From Panax quinquefolius (Eukaryota; Streptophyta; Magnoliopsida; Apiales; Araliaceae): a DNA stretch of 64,000 bases. The notes below the pieces were generated by a model. That model searched no databases. It was given only the letters and a program-made list of their open reading frames with translations, and was not told where the DNA came from. Location: the NCBI GenBank assembly GCA_020205615.1, contig CM035173.1, positions 27,739,793-27,803,792 of the forward strand. Reading direction: 5' to 3'. Positions within the stretch are counted from its first letter, which is position 1. Each line of letters starts with the position of its first letter. Of this stretch, positions 11,771 through 22,752 are shown piece by piece. The translations under genes were made by a program, and so were the position numbers.

Positions 11771-12139
11771 TTATGCAATCACGGAATGACATAAAAGGAT
11801 ACATCTCACAAATGATTTATAACAACTTTTGTCTAATCAAGCAGACACCTTTGGCCTATAGTCAGCAATGTTAAAGCTGTAGTAGATACACTTCATTATT
11901 GGTTTGTTGTGAACCCTAATATGCAAGCATTTGGCTAGCACTATTTCATCTACTACATTTGGAGGTAAGACTCAAATGCTAATTAAATTAAAAAAAACAC
12001 ATTTTGCCCTTACAAGGACAAAGAAAAGACGAAGTTCCATAAAATAATTACCTTCTTGCTCTTATTTTTATTAATATAATAACCACTTGACGGTCCTAAA
12101 TATTTATATACTAGACGGAGTGGTATTGTCATTTCGCTC

Positions 12140-12360
12140 TCTCTCTCTCTATATATATAATAAAAGTTGATTGAGATTCGTTTATCTGTCGAGTCGAATA
12201 CGATCTCGTATCAAATCTGAGTAGTTTTGAACGGATATAATTCAAATATCAATAGAAAATTATAATTTTAAATAATTTATTAAATTTTAAATTTTACTCA
12301 TTTAAATTATTTATATTTCGAGAATTTGAATATCGTATATATATATATATATAATAAATC
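12140..12360. repeat. (CT)n and (TA)n simple repeats in AT-rich DNA
   Basis: A (CT)n(AT)n tract is at about 12137-12160 and a (TA)n run at about 12337-12353. The latter could act as a TATA region for the leader that follows. 11770-12400 otherwise shows no gene. Confidence 0.6.
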
Positions 12361-12399
12361 AGGACCAATTTTGAATCTAAAGCACAGTAACGGTTTAGA

Positions 12400-12692
12400 T
12401 TGAATTTCAATTTTTACAACTTGATCCAAAGGCTGACCTTTCATCTAACAAAAAAAAAAAAGAACCGCCCAAATCAAACCCTCCTTACACGGTACCCAAT
12501 CCCGCCTTATACCTCAGCCTTCTCATTTCGTCTTCTCCTTCTTTTTTCCCACTTCAGAATTTGTCTCAGAGAGTGTCAAGAGTATAGAAAGAAAAAGAGT
12601 TTCAAGGAGAGAGTGGCGACCGAAAACCTAGAAGGATGGGAGGTTAATTGCCATCTCCAGTTGTATTTATCGTCACTATAGGAGGGGTTTCC
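12400..12692 (+). other. Probable promoter/5' leader cut off by the retrotransposon array
   Basis: The base composition changes here from AT-rich to a pyrimidine-rich, moderate-GC leader (TCTTCTCCTTC near 12530), as in plant 5' UTRs. It ends GGGGTTTCC and resumes after the array at 56228 as TTTCCGGCCATAATC, a (GAA)n tract and an ATG at 56287. The stretch is open from 12400 to 12681 in one frame but resembles no known protein. Reading it as the leader of the gene at 56233 onward is inference. Confidence 0.45.
12688..12692. repeat. Target site duplication TTTCC, left copy
   Basis: TTTCC immediately precedes the first A LTR (TGTGAGACC at 12693). It is repeated at 56228-56232, right after the last A LTR (GCGTCACA). 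A 5-bp duplication is the Ty3/gypsy norm and marks the array as one insertion locus. Confidence 0.88.
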
Positions 12693-15140
12693 TGTGAGAC
12701 CCCAGATTTTATCAATAAAGATTTAAATTTTGTCGAAATAATTTTTAATATTATAGTGTGAATTTGAGATAATATTATAGTTGTAGGTAGTATTTATAAA
12801 TTTTGCAAAGTATGCAAGTGGTTATATTATATTCAATTGGTGGGGAATATTATTCGGTTTAGCGAGGAATATTAAATCTGACAACTACAATCATTGGTGG
12901 ACCCCTAGCGATGTAATTATTATCGGATTGAGAAAACGAAAAAATATTTTATTGAAATAACGGCGGAAGTTTTACTGGTTGATCTTTGTTAAACTACTTT
13001 CAGTAGTAAAAGTAATGATGATGTCGTGTGGTTGCGTAGTAGCACACCGGTATTGATTATTGATCTTTATGTGAAAGTCACTCAGTTTGATTCCATTATT
13101 GTCGATTAATAATATGAATTATTATAATGCGATAATGACGTTTTGTTTTATTCAGTATTATTAACGTAATAAAAGCGAAACATCTTTTATATAAAAATGA
13201 ATATCTTTTATTAAAGTTATTACTATAAATAGAATATATTATATTTTATTATGCATAGTGTTGCGTAGTGTTGTAGTTTTTGCATAGTGTTTGCATAGTA
13301 AAATGTTTTTATATAATTAAAATATATGATATTTTATTTAAAAGATTTTGCTTTAAATATGGATGATCGATTAAAGTAAATCAATACAGACCGTTCATGA
13401 ATTAATTACTATGCATTCTATTTTCCTATAAATAGAAGCTCATTCCTTCATTATTTTCTTACGAATTCAATTTGAAACTCTGTAGAGAGAAATTATATAG
13501 AGAAGCTATAGAGAAAATATATAGAGAGAAGAAGAGTGATTCTACGGTACTTCACTACTTTGATATCCAAAGTCTTTTTACGGTGAAGGGTATTATTTTG
13601 TTGTGCAAGTAAGGGATATTATTCATTCAGATTCATGAAGAGAACCTCTGTTATTCCATTCATTATTATTACATTGGAATAACTTTTGTAAAAGTGGTAT
13701 ACCCTATACATAACTTTGTATATCATGGCGTACCCTATATACTTGGTGAAATCTTTATATTATTCCATTCTTATTTATTACATTGGAATAACTTTTGTAT
13801 CACGCTAATCCCCTATACTTGGTGATCTTCTTCATTATTCCATTCTTTATTATTACATTGGAATATCACATGCGTGTGTTTACACACCTACACAGTTCCA
13901 TTGTTTATTATTCCGCATTTATTATTACATTTGGAATATCACATGCGTGTGTTTTACACCGACTGGTTCCATTGTTTATTATTCAAAGCATTTATTATTA
14001 CATTTGGATCATCCTGTCGGTGTGAATTTCACGACTTTGGTTCCGTTATTATTATTACATTGGAATAACTTTCATCACATCTTTAATCGCATGCATGGTG
14101 ATTTCTTTTGTTATTCCATTCTTTATTATACCCAGTTGGTTAAAACTTTGACTTCTATACTCCATGAAATTAGTAGAATATCCTTGATATTTGCGTTTCA
14201 TCCATATATCTTTCATGGAAATATTCTTCCGATCATTCTTGAATTTTACTCTACAAAACGAGTATCTTGTTGACAATTTGGGCGTTATTAATTCACGGAT
14301 AAAATAATTCTTGAACTTGTTTTATTGAATTATTATGTCATTGTCATCATCCTCATGATATATTATGTTATCTTTGGCTTACGTGCATAGATGAACTTAG
14401 TATGATTATGACCGAGGATCATTCGGTATAATCATGGCTTGTTATAAATGATGTGATAAAAGTCCTCGATTGGCACATAATGCGGTGATGGATAGTTTTT
14501 GGTATGATTATGACCGGGGTGATTCGGTATAGTCATGACCATTGATAATTTGATGAAAATCCTTGGCCAAGTAGTACGAGGGATGATTAGATGTGGTGGT
14601 TTATTTATTAAAATTTGAGTCTCAAATGATAAAAAAATTTATGAAAACCTTTTAAAACCTAAAAGATAGTAGACTTTTATTTTCTACTTGACTCTTTTAA
14701 TGGATTGCATATTCATTATGAGTTAAACTGGTTGTCTATTGTATTTTATCGGTTTAACATCTGTTGAAGGCTAATGATAATTTATTACGCATTATCTTAG
14801 TCATAATATTTCTTCTTGGGCTAGTTGAGCTCACCTTTTCTTTCACCGTTCTCTTGAGAAATGAGAACATAAATTTGGAGACAGTCGGGGAGCGGAGTAA
14901 TGGTCCGAGAGGATAGCATTAGTAGTCCTCACTATTACGTGAAATAGTGTGATAATAGTTGTAATGAGAACTCCTTTTGAGTTTGTATAATATCTAGTAG
15001 ACAATATTTGTATTCAAACTCACGATTTATATCGTATTGTATACAGCACATTATATTAGTAAGTTGTATTTGAATTTATGTATTTACCATGTAAGTGGCG
15101 ACCCAAGATGGGTGACGTATACCTAATTTTGGGGCGTCAC
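12693..15140 (+). mobile_element. A element LTR 1 (left-most)
   Basis: It runs from TGTGAGACCCCAG to GGGGCGTCAC. The TATA box CTATAAATAGAAG is at 13426-13438, so the first 0.73 kb is U3. Downstream lie AGAGAGAA leader sequence, an array of about 65-bp units with ATTACATTGGAATATC-type words (13650-14080), the shared LTR core (14791-14835) and the motif CCAAGATGGGTGACG near the end. It is followed at once by the primer site. Confidence 0.9.
13426..13438 (+). promoter_or_regulatory. LTR promoter TATA box (A family)
   Basis: CTATAAATAGAAG is followed about 30 bp on by the T/A-rich start region and an AGAGAGAA-rich leader. The same box occurs in the other A LTRs near 30040 (CTATAAATGAAG), 47967 and 54513, and in D at 38981. 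It predicts the U3/R boundary near 13460. Confidence 0.65.
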
Positions 15141-15142
15141 GG

Positions 15143-15154
15143 TTGGTATCGAGC
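15143..15154 (+). promoter_or_regulatory. Primer binding site, A internal region 1
   Basis: TTGGTATCGAGC two bases after the LTR matches the widespread plant retrotransposon site TGGTATCAGAGC, complementary to the 3' end of initiator-Met tRNA (one base apparently missing). Equivalent sites lie at 31744-31755 and 49669-49680. Confidence 0.8.
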
Positions 15155-15344
15155 CCGTAAGTGTGAAGAGCCCCGAGCCTCTCCATTTGGTGACTTCTTT
15201 TGATGGGGAATGCTGCACCGGTACTCATCCGTATGGAGAATCTCCGTAGGGGCCGCGTCTATGTTTTCGGTGGTGGTAATAGGTACTAATGTGAGGTGTT
15301 GACACTGAAGTTGGTGTCCAGAGTCACATTATTGGTATCAGCTA
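15155..15344 (+). repeat. A-family leader module ending in a second primer-site-like sequence
   Basis: This 190-bp block contains GAGCCCCGAGCCTCTC, GGTGACTTC and a GGGGAATGC-type run. It ends TTGGTATCAGCTA, where B has inserted. Equal blocks follow LTR 2 (31757-31920) and LTR 3 (49683-49837). B lacks the block: its primer site runs straight into CTTAGGATGTGATCC. A related block sits between PR and the RT edge of A (about 26700-26885, 33262-33435, 51165-51345) and in reverse in C (41205-41345). Confidence 0.7.
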
Positions 15345-15959
15345 TGTAAGACCCTAGCTTTTATAAATAAAGATGAATTTTTCTATAAATATTATTTTTG
15401 AATATTATGGAATAAATTTGATATAATGTTATAGTTGTGGGTAATATTTATAAATTTTGCAAAAGTATGCAAGTTGTTATAAAATATTACGTTTGGTGGG
15501 GAATATTCTTTTTGTTAGGGAATATTAAATACAATATCTCAATCATTGGTGGACCCCACAACATTATTGTCGGATTGAAAAACGACAAAAATATTTTTAT
15601 AAAAATAACGGCGGAGGTGTTCTGAATTAAAACTGTTGAACTACCCGTTGGTAAAAATACGATGTCTGGCGTGGTGCGCATAGTAGCACACTGTATTGAT
15701 TATTGATCTTTACGTGAGAAGTCACTTCGGTTATGCTCAATTATTACTCTGATAATTCTTTGCATCATATCTCTTATATTATTGATTCAATTATTGTCAC
15801 GATTATCATACATATAATATGTTATAGTATTAAATCAATAATTGAGGCGACAAGTTATAAATGATTAATAATTATTGAAAGATTAAATATGTGTTATGAT
15901 TTGTGGTAAGTTTGATTATTTTATGGGGGCTCTATATATGTCATCATCTAAGAGTCTCT

Positions 15960-16135
15960 TCATCAATAGTATTTACCTTAAATCAATAGTAATTACCCTT
16001 GTGAATAGTATTTACCTTCGTCGATAGTAATTATCCTTGTGAATAAGTATTTACCTTCGTCGATAGTAATTACCCTTGTGAATAGTATTTACCTTCGTCG
16101 ATAGTATTTACCTTCGTTAATAGTAATATTACCTT
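15960..16135 (+). repeat. U3 minisatellite of B, about 38-bp units
   Basis: Units alternate ATAGTATTTACCTTCGTCG and ATAGTAATTACCCTTGTGA, about five rounds. The second copy is in the 3' LTR (23375-23545). Being just upstream of the TATA box, it may serve as a repeated enhancer. C and E carry TGAATAGTAACTC repeats (reverse strand) in the equivalent region at 35090-35280 and 45730-45930. Confidence 0.75.
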
Positions 16136-16454
16136 TTACGACGTCGAACCACTTGTCGTTTTTCACATTCTGAGTGTCGAACCACTTGTCGTTTCACATT
16201 CTGAGCGTCGAAACCGATTAATCATTCGAGCCACTTGCCTTTTCACACGACGGTCTGCTAAGCTAGAAATCTTCTATAAATAGAGGCTAGGGCTTCATTA
16301 TTTTTCACTTAATTCATTCAAGCTATAGAGAGAAAGTATAGAGAGAATAAGAGAGAAAGAAGAAGAGTATTTTGTTACTACTGCTGCTTTGCGATATTCA
16401 ATCTCCTACCAAATGTAAGGGGTGTTATTCTTTCTTATTCATGAAGAAGGCTGT

Positions 16455-16850
16455 TGTTATTCCATTGCTTATTATTACATTGGAATAACTTTTGTATAAA
16501 GTGGTTTACCTATACTTGGTGACATTCTTCTATTATTACATTTGGAACATCACATGCATGTGTTTTTACACAGGACTGGTTCCGTCTTTATCATTATTAC
16601 TGTTGGAACATCACATGCATGTGTTTTACAGGACTGGTTTAAATCTTTATTATTACATTGGAACATCACATGCATGTGTTTTTACACCCACTGGTTAAAA
16701 TCTTTATTATTACATTGGAATATCCTATCATGTGTTTTACACCTTGATCTGGTTCCATCTTTATTATTACATTGGAACATCACAGCCGGTGTGAATTTCA
16801 CTGACTGGTTCCGTTATTTATTATTACATTGAATAACTAACACATGCATG
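16455..16850 (+). repeat. Leader array with CATGCATG words in B 5' LTR
   Basis: About six units of about 60-70 bp have the plan TTATTACATTGGAACATC, ACATGCATGTGTTTTACAC, CTGGTTC. Related arrays occur in every full LTR: 13650-14080, 23870-24265, 30250-30690, 39170-39670, 48190-48610 and 54735-55160. CATGCATG (the plant RY element) is intact in several units here and is CATGCGTG in many others. Confidence 0.75.
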
Positions 16851-17953
16851 CGGTCTATCGCGTGCATGGTGATTTCTTTTGTTATTCCATTCTTTATTAT
16901 ACCCGGTTGGTTAAAACTTTGACTTCTATACTCCATGAAATTAGTAGAATATCCTTGATATTTGCGTTTCATCCGATATCTTTTCATGGAAATATTCTTC
17001 TCGATCATTCTTGAATTTTACTCTACTAAAAGATATCGTGTTGACAATTTGGGCGTTAATAATTCTGGATAAAATAATTCTTGAACTTGTTTTATTGAAT
17101 TCTTATATCATTGTCATCATCCTCATGTTTATATTATTTTTTTGAGTCATCTGGCATGGCAGTAGTGCATAGATGGACTTGGTATGATTATGACGAGAGA
17201 CTATTGATTGTAATCATGGCCGTAATGTTACAAATGATGTGATAAAAAAAATCCTCGATGGCCGTAGTGCATTGATGGGCGATTGTTGGCATGATCATGA
17301 CCATTAATGAATACACAAATATTCTTGGCGTGATGCGTGAATAATTGTGGTGCGTGATACTAAAGAATATCCTTGGCCGTAGTAGTGCGGGGGTGATTCG
17401 ATGATGTGGAATATTTATTAAAAGTGAGTCTCGAATATATAACGATGATGAAAAACCTTTTAAAACCTAAAAGATAGTAGACTTTATTTTCTACTTGACT
17501 CTTTTAATGGATTGCATATTCAGCTGCTGATTTAAACTTGGTTTATCATTGTATTTTATCGGTTTAACATTATTGAAGACTATTGATAATTTATTCGCAT
17601 TATCTTAGTCATAATATTTCTTCTTGGGCTAGTTGAGCTCACCTTTCTTTCACTTTATTCTCTTGAGAAATGATAATATAAATTTGGGGACGAGTCGGGG
17701 AAGCAGTGATGGTCTGAAGATAGCATTAGTAGTCCTCACTATTACGTAAAATAGTGTGATAATAATTATAATGAGGACTTTTTTGTTTGAGTTTGTATAA
17801 TATCTAGTAGAGCGATATTTGTATTTAAACTCACGGTTTATGTCGTATTATACCTGACAGTTATGTTAATAAGTTGTATTTAAATTACATACCATGTAAG
17901 TGGCGACTCGAGAGATGGGTGATGTATACCTACCTAATTTTGGGGCGTCACGG

Positions 17954-17965
17954 TTGATATCGAGC
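17954..17965 (+). promoter_or_regulatory. Primer binding site of element B
   Basis: TTGATATCGAGC directly after the 5' LTR is the initiator-Met tRNA-type site with one substitution and one missing base compared with TGGTATCAGAGC. Confidence 0.7.
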
Positions 17966-18125
17966 TTAGGATGTGATCCTGGCTAAGATGTGAGAATAGT
18001 ACTAGGAGGGAGAGGCAGGGAATACCTTGTTAGTATGACCTACCTAAGTTTATGTGCTATTTTATTGGTTGGTCGGAAGATAAGGATAATTTGTTACATG
18101 TCAATTAACCTTTTGTTTTGTGGCG

Positions 18126-19231
18126 ATGTCTGAAAATGACATCGAGAATGTTGAGAATAGCAATGGAGCATGATGATCGTTGATTCACCACATATCGATA
18201 ATCGAGATAATGTGCATCGAGGCGACAATCCTCATCCAAACAACAACAACAACCAAATGATGAATGATCAAATGTTCGGAGGCTTTATGCGAATTTATCT
18301 GCAATGATGAAAGAGGCGACTCTGTCCAAAACGTGGGTGGAAACACGGAAAACTCTCGGTGGTCACCGCTTAAACAATTTAAGGAGCTGGACCACCGGAG
18401 TTTAAGGAGAGAGCAAAACCACTTACGGCGGAAGCATGGATAAAGCAGATTACCAAGATATTTGATGTCTTGGGATGCTCAGAAGCAAAAGGTTCCTTGC
18501 GCTTTTATGTTGCTGCGGAGGAGGCGGATTCTTGGTGGGAATCGGTAAAAGCGTACTCGACCATTTGTCTTGAAGATATCTTGGGAGAAGTTCGGGAGTA
18601 CATTCAACGACAAATACTTTCTGAAAGTATTACGCCACATGAAGGAGGTGGAGTTTATCAAGTTGGAACAAAACAATATGGCCAGTGTCGCATACGAGGC
18701 AAAATTTGCGGAGTTATCACGGTTCGTCCCACTTGGTGGATAATGAAGAGAGAATGGCGCGAATGTTTTAAGAGGTTTGAAGCGGAGATCGTCGACATCT
18801 TATTTCTCATAAAGCGTGTTTGTATTGAGATGTTGTAAATAGGGCTCGATTAGTGGAAGCGCGATAATGAGTCAACCTTGACTAAAGAGAGAAGCGGTAA
18901 GCAAAATTATAATACCGGTGAGAATAGTCGTCGAGCGGTGACAACAAGCGTGGAGGAATCAATGGGCGGATATATGGTAACCACTTGGTGGTAATCGGGG
19001 CCAAAACAATAAGAATGGACATTTCAAAAAGGAGATTCAACAATGATGGAAAGGCGTCGAAGACCAAAGACCCATTGTTAAGGAAGGAGAAAGACCACTG
19101 TCATATGCTTCAAATGCGGAGGAGAGGGACACATCGATCAAAGCTGCGTCATGCCAGTCAAAAGCATGTTATAATTGTGGAAGAGAAGGTCACTTAGCTC
19201 GATTTTGTGTTCATCAAGACAAATTCAATTA
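18126..19231 (+). pseudogene. gag: gag of element B (frameshifted as given)
   Basis: The likely start is MSENDIENVE at 18126. The capsid-like part includes GPPEFKG near 18390, an AEAWI-K-QI-KIFDVLGCSEAK segment around 18430-18490 and a WW pair near 18530, as in Ty3/gypsy Gag. Two zinc knuckles follow: C-F-K-C-G-G-E-G-H-x4-C at 19106-19147 and C-Y-N-C-G-R-E-G-H-x4-C at 19167-19208. The knuckles are one base out of frame with each other, the change lying near an A run at 19160-19163. Gag forms the virus-like particle and packages RNA. Breaks occur every 100-350 bp, so the given sequence makes no Gag; whether the breaks are biological is doubtful. Confidence 0.8.
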
Positions 19232-19359
19232 GGATGGAGGCACCAAAGGCCGTCCCGGAAAATTAAAACCCAGGTAGTCTGAGGAGAGCGTTTGTTGTGA
19301 CCTCCCAAAGAGCGAGGAATCGAATGAGGTCATCACGGGTAAGCTTATCATAAACTCTA

Positions 19360-22300
19360 ATGAAGTCATACTTTATTTGATCTGGGTTCTACCCATTCTT
19401 TTATTTCTCCTACTTGCGCTCATCGATTAAATTTGACTCAGGAGAAATTAGACTTTGACTTATCTGTGGAAACTCAGTTGGGAGAAACCTTCATTACATC
19501 CACTTTTATAAGTCTTGTTTGGTTCAAATCGGTACCCTCACATTACACAATCGATCTTATTTCATTAAAAATACTTGCATTTGGCGTGATTACAGGATTG
19601 ATTGGTTAACTACTTATCATGCAAAAATTGATTGTTTTTAATGGGTTGTTAGCTTTCATATTCCTAATCAACCTATTATGCGAATTCAAACGACCAAACC
19701 ATTAAAATCAATCACACGGTCATCTCAAGCCATAAAAATTCTTTATTGAAAAGCGGATGTCAAGCTTTCTTAGCTCATATCACGATTTAAATAAAAATCG
19801 TCGGTTTTAAACGATATTCCTATTGTTAATAAATTTCTGACGTATTCCCAGAAGAACTTCTGGCCTACCCCAGGCGTGAAATTGAATTTTGTATCGACCT
19901 TGACCCGATCTGAAAACCTATTTCCAAAGCCCATATCGAATAGCTCTATTGAACTTGAGTTAAAGACCCAATGCGAGGAATTGTTAGACATTGGCTTTAT
20001 TAGTCCTAGTACTTCTCCTTGGGGTGCTCTGTTACTATTAAGTGAAGAAGAAAGATGGGAGTATGCGACTTTGTATTGATTATCGGGAGTTGAATCATGT
20101 CACCATCAAAAATAGGTATCCATTGCCCGCGTATTGATGACTGTTTGACCCGTTTGCAAGGAGCCAAATTCTTTTCAAAGATTGATCTTAGTTCCGGATA
20201 TCACCAATTGAAGATTAGAACCGTGACATTCCAAAGGCGGCTTTGAACTTCGATGCGGGCATTATGAATTCTAGTCATGTCCTTTGGATTGACTAATGCT
20301 CCTATTTGCCTTCATGGATATGATGAACCGAGTATTCAAGGAATATTTAGATCACTTTGTGGTCGTCTTTATTGATGACATCCTTATTTATTCCAAAAGC
20401 CGTGAAGATCATGATCAACACTTGAGGCTGACACTCCAAAAGCTTCGTGAATATAAGCTTTATGCCAAGTTGAAGAAATGCGAGTTACGGCTTGAAGAAG
20501 TAGCATTCCTTGAGCACGTGGTATCAAGTCATGGAATATCTGTTGACCCAAAAGATTGAAGCTATTCAAAGTTGGGAACAACCTAAATCGATGGCCAGAA
20601 ATCGTAGCTTTCTCGGTTTAGTTGGTTATTATCGGAGATTAAGTGGAAGGATTTTCTCGAATCGCTATTCCATTGACTCGGTGACTCGGAAAGATACAAA
20701 GTTCGGTTGGAAGCGAAGAATGTGAGAAGAGTTTTCAAGAACTTCGAGAGAGACTTATTTATTTTTGTTACGTGAATACCATCGGCTCGGAGGATTTGTC
20801 ATCTCTGATGATGCTTGAGCAAAGGGTTGGGATGTGTTCTTATGCAACATGGAAAAGTTATAGCCTATGCCTCATGACAACTCAAAGAATATGAGAGGAA
20901 TTATCCTACTCATGATCTAGAGTTAGCAATTTATTATCTTCTGCTTTAAAATGTGGAGGCATTACTTGTATGGGGAGAAAGTGGAGATCTTTACGGATCA
21001 TAAAAGCCTCAAATATTTCTTCACTCAAAAAAGGAACTCAACATGCGACAACGACGTTGGCTTGAAGCTGTTGAAAGATTATGATCGTACCATCCAATAC
21101 CATCTGGGAAAAGCAAGCGTGGTAGGTGACGCGTTGAGTAGAAAATCATATGCAATCTGAAGTGCGATATTGTCAACGCAAAGCCCATTTGTGTGACTTG
21201 CAAAGGATGGAGATAGAATTAAAGACTCGAGGGGCGCGTGTGATGATAGCGAGTATCTGAGTAGAACCGACTTTAATTGATAAAGTTAAAAGCTGCTTGC
21301 AAGCTACGGACACGGAGGCGATCGTATGAGGAAGAAAGTGCAAGAAGGTGCTATCTTAGGAAGCAAGAATCGATGAAGAAGGAATACTTGAGTCAACTCC
21401 GGACTTTGTGTTCTAACGACCACGATTTAAAGTATAATATCATGATGGAAGCGCACAACACACCATTTGCAATCCATCACAGGAGTACCAAAATGTATCA
21501 TGATATTAAATCATACATTTTGGTGGAAGCAATATGAAGAGAGAGATAGCGTTGTTTATCTCGAGGTGTCTAACTTGTCAACGAGTTAAGCGGAGCATCA
21601 AGTACCAAAAGGTCCATTGCAACCACTTGAAATTCCGAATGGAAGTGGGAGCACATTACCATGGATTTAGTTCTGGGGTCTTCCTAAGGTTTCTCAAGGC
21701 ATTGATGCGATTTGGGTCATTGTTGATAGATTGACCAAGTCTGCTCATTTCTTCTGCGTCTGAGAAACTTATACACTTGAACGTCTTGCTTTCGTATGTA
21801 CATAAACGAGATTGTAAGATCGCATGGTATCTGCGGGTATCCATAGTTTACGATCGAGACCCAAGATTCACTTCACGATTTTGGGTTAGTTTGCAAAAAG
21901 CTATGAGCACAGAGACTTACGATTTAGCTTCGGCATATCATCCTCGAGACGGACGGACGATCGGAGAGGACTATTCAAACTCTTGAAGATCTATTAAGAC
22001 TACGTGTCCTTGATTTCAAGGGAGTTGGGACAAGTTCTTACCATTGGTGGAGTTTTCCTACAACAACGATTATCAAGCAAGTATTGGCATGGCTCCATTC
22101 GAAGCATTGTATGGAAGAAAGTGTCGTTCTCCGGTATCTTTGGGATGAGGTGGGTGAAGCAACGTTGTTGGGACCGGGAGTTGATGCGTATGACTACGGA
22201 AAAAGATTCAAATGATCCGAAAACGTATAAAAACCTCACAAAATCGACAAAGAGTTATCTTGATCTTCATCGAAAGGGCGTGGAATTCGATATAGGAGAT

Positions 22301-22720
22301 CGTGTGTGTTGTTAAGAGTTGCTCCATGGAAAGGAGTTACAAGATTTGGAAGGAGAGAAAACTTAATCCTCGATTCATCGGTCCATTTTAATCCTCGTCG
22401 AGTAGGAAGCGTGGCCTATAGACTCGCTTTCTGCTGAAATATGTCTCGTGTTCATAACGTTTTTCACATATCTATGTTACGTAAATATGTGAAAGACCCG
22501 AACCATATTATTGAGTTAGAGCAGGACGAAATAGCGGAAGATTTGGCGTATGAAGAGGTTCTGTTCAAATTTTGGATAAGAAAGAACATATTCTACGCTC
22601 GAGGTTATACCTCAAGTCAAAGTTTTATGGAGGAACCACGATGTTGAGGAAATGACTTGGGAGTTAGAATAAAATGAAATCAAGGTATCCTTACCTCTTG
22701 ACATACCAGTGCGTACCCTA
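19360..22720 (+). pseudogene. pol: pol of element B: PR-RT-RNase H-integrase-chromodomain tail (frameshifted as given)
   Basis: Protease: D-L-G-S-T-H-S-F-I-S from 19379, the family's D-S/T-G position reading DLGS. Linker: FPEELLAYP-type wording at about 19840-19880. RT: SPWGA and YRELN (20010-20095), YPLP, FSKIDL and GYHQ (20115-20210), catalytic F-I-D-D-I-L at 20368-20385, and GLVGYYRR near 20615. RNase H: TDHKSLKYF near 20992. Integrase: zinc-binding H...H (about 21455-21470) and C-L-T-C-Q (about 21570), then the core with IVDRLTKSAHF (about 21720-21750), DRDPRFTSRFW (about 21855) and SAYHP (21940). The C-terminal part has RFIGPF and an HNVFHISMLRKYV-type segment (22450-22490) before the chromodomain-like tail typical of Tekay. 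Frame changes are numerous but no domain is missing. Confidence 0.88.
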
Positions 22721-22740
22721 ATTTCGAGGCGAAATTTCAT

Positions 22741-22751
22741 AAGAAGGGAGG
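22741..22751 (+). promoter_or_regulatory. Polypurine tract of element B
   Basis: AAGAAGGGAGG lies directly before the 3' LTR start (TGTAAGACC at 22753). It is the plus-strand primer of reverse transcription. The A copies have GGAGGAGAGAT or GGAGGG(G)AGAT at 29306, 44416 and 53771. Confidence 0.75.
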
Positions 22752-22752
22752 T

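Larger units (their letters stand above)
15345..17951 (+). mobile_element. 5' LTR of element B
   Basis: U3 runs to the TATA box at 16273-16282 (CTATAAATAG) and includes a GTGAATAGTATTTACC array (15960-16135) and two GTCGAACCACTTGTCG repeats (16142-16200). Downstream are the AGAGAGAA leader, the CATGCATG-bearing array (16455-16850) and the LTR core (17599-17643). It ends before the primer site at 17954. Confidence 0.9.

Noticed and set aside
12400..12681. 93-residue ORF before the array
   Set aside because: Composition and position suit a 5' leader; the frame is not continued after the array and the peptide resembles nothing known.
13795..14276. Overlapping ORFs in the LTR leader array (also 16492-17008, 23913-24279, 30302-30877, 39281-39875, 54778-55286)
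   Set aside because: Several frames are open at once over the same tandem units, and they change between LTR copies; they are shadows of the LTR repeat.
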